From positions 186,001 through 250,000 of the forward strand of contig NZ_JAUSTY010000001.1 in assembly GCF_030813115.1 (NCBI RefSeq): a stretch of 64,000 bases of DNA, written 5' to 3'. Positions 63,081-64,000 of this stretch are shown in pieces. The DNA comes from Bacillus horti (GTDB lineage: Bacteria > Bacillota > Bacilli > Caldalkalibacillales > JCM-10596). The notes below the pieces were generated by a model. It saw nothing but the letters and a program-made list of their open reading frames with translations, was not told the origin of the DNA and did no database searches. Position 1 is the first letter of the stretch. Every line of letters begins with the position of its first letter. Position numbers and translations under genes: made by a program.

Positions 63081-64000
63081 TTATGCAACCGTCTTGCTAT
63101 TCTGTACTAAAAGATCTACAGCCTTACGAATACGAACATCCGCCTTAAGACCATCTAATTGACTTCCTAAACGCTGTTTAAGCTCATCAACCTCAAGCCC
63201 ATACATGGAGGACATCTTCGTAAGCTCCTCTTCAACCTCTTCGTCAGAAACCTCGATGTTTTCTGTATTAGCGATCGCCTCAAGAGTTAGGTTAACAACC
63301 ACCCTCTGTTCAGCATCTCCTTTAAACTGTTCCCTTAAACCTTCTTTGTCTAAACCTGAGAATTGGAAATATAAATCTAAATTCATACCTTGCATTTGTA
63401 GGCGTTGCTCGAACTCTTTAGACATTTGCTCAATTTCCGTTTCAATCATGGCAGCAGGGATATCAATCGTTGCATTCTCAGCCGCTTGTTTGATAACCGT
63501 ATCCTTTTTATAAGCATCTTCTTCTTCTTTTGCTTTTTCTTCTAGCTTCTTAAGAAGATCAGCTTTATATTCGTCAAGGGTTTCAAATTCAGAAACATCC
63601 TTTGCAAACTCATCATCAAGCTCTGGCAACTGCTTACGCTTAATTTCGTGAACTGTAACTTTAAATGTTGCTTCTTTCCCTTTAAGCTCCTCTGAATGAT
63701 AATCCTCAGGGAATGTCACTTTAATTTCCTTCTCTTCACTCTTTTTAGCTCCAACTAACTGATCTTCGAAGCCTGGAATAAAGCTGTTTGATCCGATTTC
63801 AAGAGAATAGTTTTCTCCTTTACCTCCTTCAAAAGCTTCTTCACCAAGAAAGCCTTCAAAATCAATTACAGCTGTATCTCCTTGTTCAACAGTGCCATCT
63901 TCAATGACAGTAAGCTCGGCTTGACGATCACGAATTTTGTTCAGCTCTTCGTTAAGATCCTCATCCTTCACGGAGAAATCCTTCTCTGGAATTTCAAGAC
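63081..64000 (-). CDS. tig: Trigger factor (partial, N-terminus outside window)
   Basis: Ribosome-associated chaperone and prolyl isomerase. The window holds the C-terminal part of the protein, about 305 residues. It contains part of the N-terminal domain linker ([30 protein letters not shown]), the FKBP-type PPIase domain ([30 protein letters not shown]), and the helical C-terminal domain. The reading frame is open to base 64000, so the ribosome-binding start lies beyond the edge. Confidence 0.95.
   Translation of the reverse strand, partial: LEIPEKDFSVKDEDLNEELNKIRDRQAELTVIEDGTVEQGDTAVIDFEGFLGEEAFEGGKGENYSLEIGSNSFIPGFEDQLVGAKKSEEKEIKVTFPEDYHSEELKGKEATFKVTVHEIKRKQLPELDDEFAKDVSEFETLDEYKADLLKKLEEKAKEEEDAYKKDTVIKQAAENATIDIPAAMIETEIEQMSKEFEQRLQMQGMNLDLYFQFSGLDKEGLREQFKGDAEQRVVVNLTLEAIANTENIEVSDEEVEEELTKMSSMYGLEVDELKQRLGSQLDGLKADVRIRKAVDLLVQNSKTVA

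Noticed and set aside
1-64000. CRISPR arrays, insertion sequences, tRNA or rRNA genes
   Set aside because: No spaced direct repeats, transposase motifs, cloverleaf or rRNA-like segments were noticed on either strand.

Overview
The window is a 64 kb piece of a chromosome from an endospore-forming member of the Bacillales. It carries spo0B, spoIVFA/spoIVFB, spoIIB, spoVID, CotS-type coat genes and the lonA/lonB pair. Candidate sigma-F, sigma-E and sigma-K promoters can be read directly. Gene order follows the Bacillus subtilis block tig-clpX-lonB-lonA-ysxC-hemAXCDBL-spoVID-ysxE-valS-folC-comC-spoIIB-maf-radC-mreBCD-minCD-spoIVFAB-rplU-prp-rpmA-spo0B-obg, almost all on the minus strand. Three things place it outside the B. 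subtilis group proper: an RNase G gene between spoIVFB and rplU, clpP lying between tig and clpX, and many TTG starts. No species is named because nothing in the sequence fixes it.

Layout from left to right (transcription mostly leftward). 0-0.4 kb: partial D-aminopeptidase dppA. 0.8-7.1 kb: obg, spo0B, rpmA, prp, rplU, rng, spoIVFB, spoIVFA. 7.2-9.7 kb: an insertion of a small hydrophilic protein and a secreted protein with eight Big_2-like repeats. 9.9-15.9 kb: minD/minC, mreD/C/B, radC, maf and a DUF4321 gene (division site selection and cell shape). 16-27 kb: spoIIB, comC, folC, a RimJ/L-type acetyltransferase, valS with its T-box, a small plus-strand membrane gene, ysxE, a second CotS-like gene and spoVID.

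27-41.8 kb is the first accessory block. It holds two TM2 genes, a decayed DUF421 gene, a CuA-type lipoprotein, a three-subunit ba3-type oxidase, a decayed tetR gene next to a double-GNAT gene, and fnr with a C-terminal Fe-S cysteine cluster. It ends with a seven-gene operon: murQ, sugar ABC importer, YesL-like protein and YngK-like glycosidase. FNR-type palindromes lie at the oxidase promoter and just upstream of fnr, which suggests a local oxygen-response circuit.

41.9-48.3 kb: hemAXCDBL, glutamyl-tRNA to glutamate-1-semialdehyde and on to uroporphyrinogen III. 48.5-55.9 kb is the second accessory block: PspC protein, lipoprotein, guanylate kinase paralogue, oxalate decarboxylase, a DinB/effector-binding fusion with a WYL-type regulator, a HEPN-like protein and manA. 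56.1-64 kb: ysxC, lonA, lonB, clpX, clpP and the 5'-truncated tig, a protein quality-control cluster.

No tRNA, rRNA, CRISPR array, insertion sequence or prophage gene was seen. All calls rest on reading the sequence and recalled family features; no database search was run.
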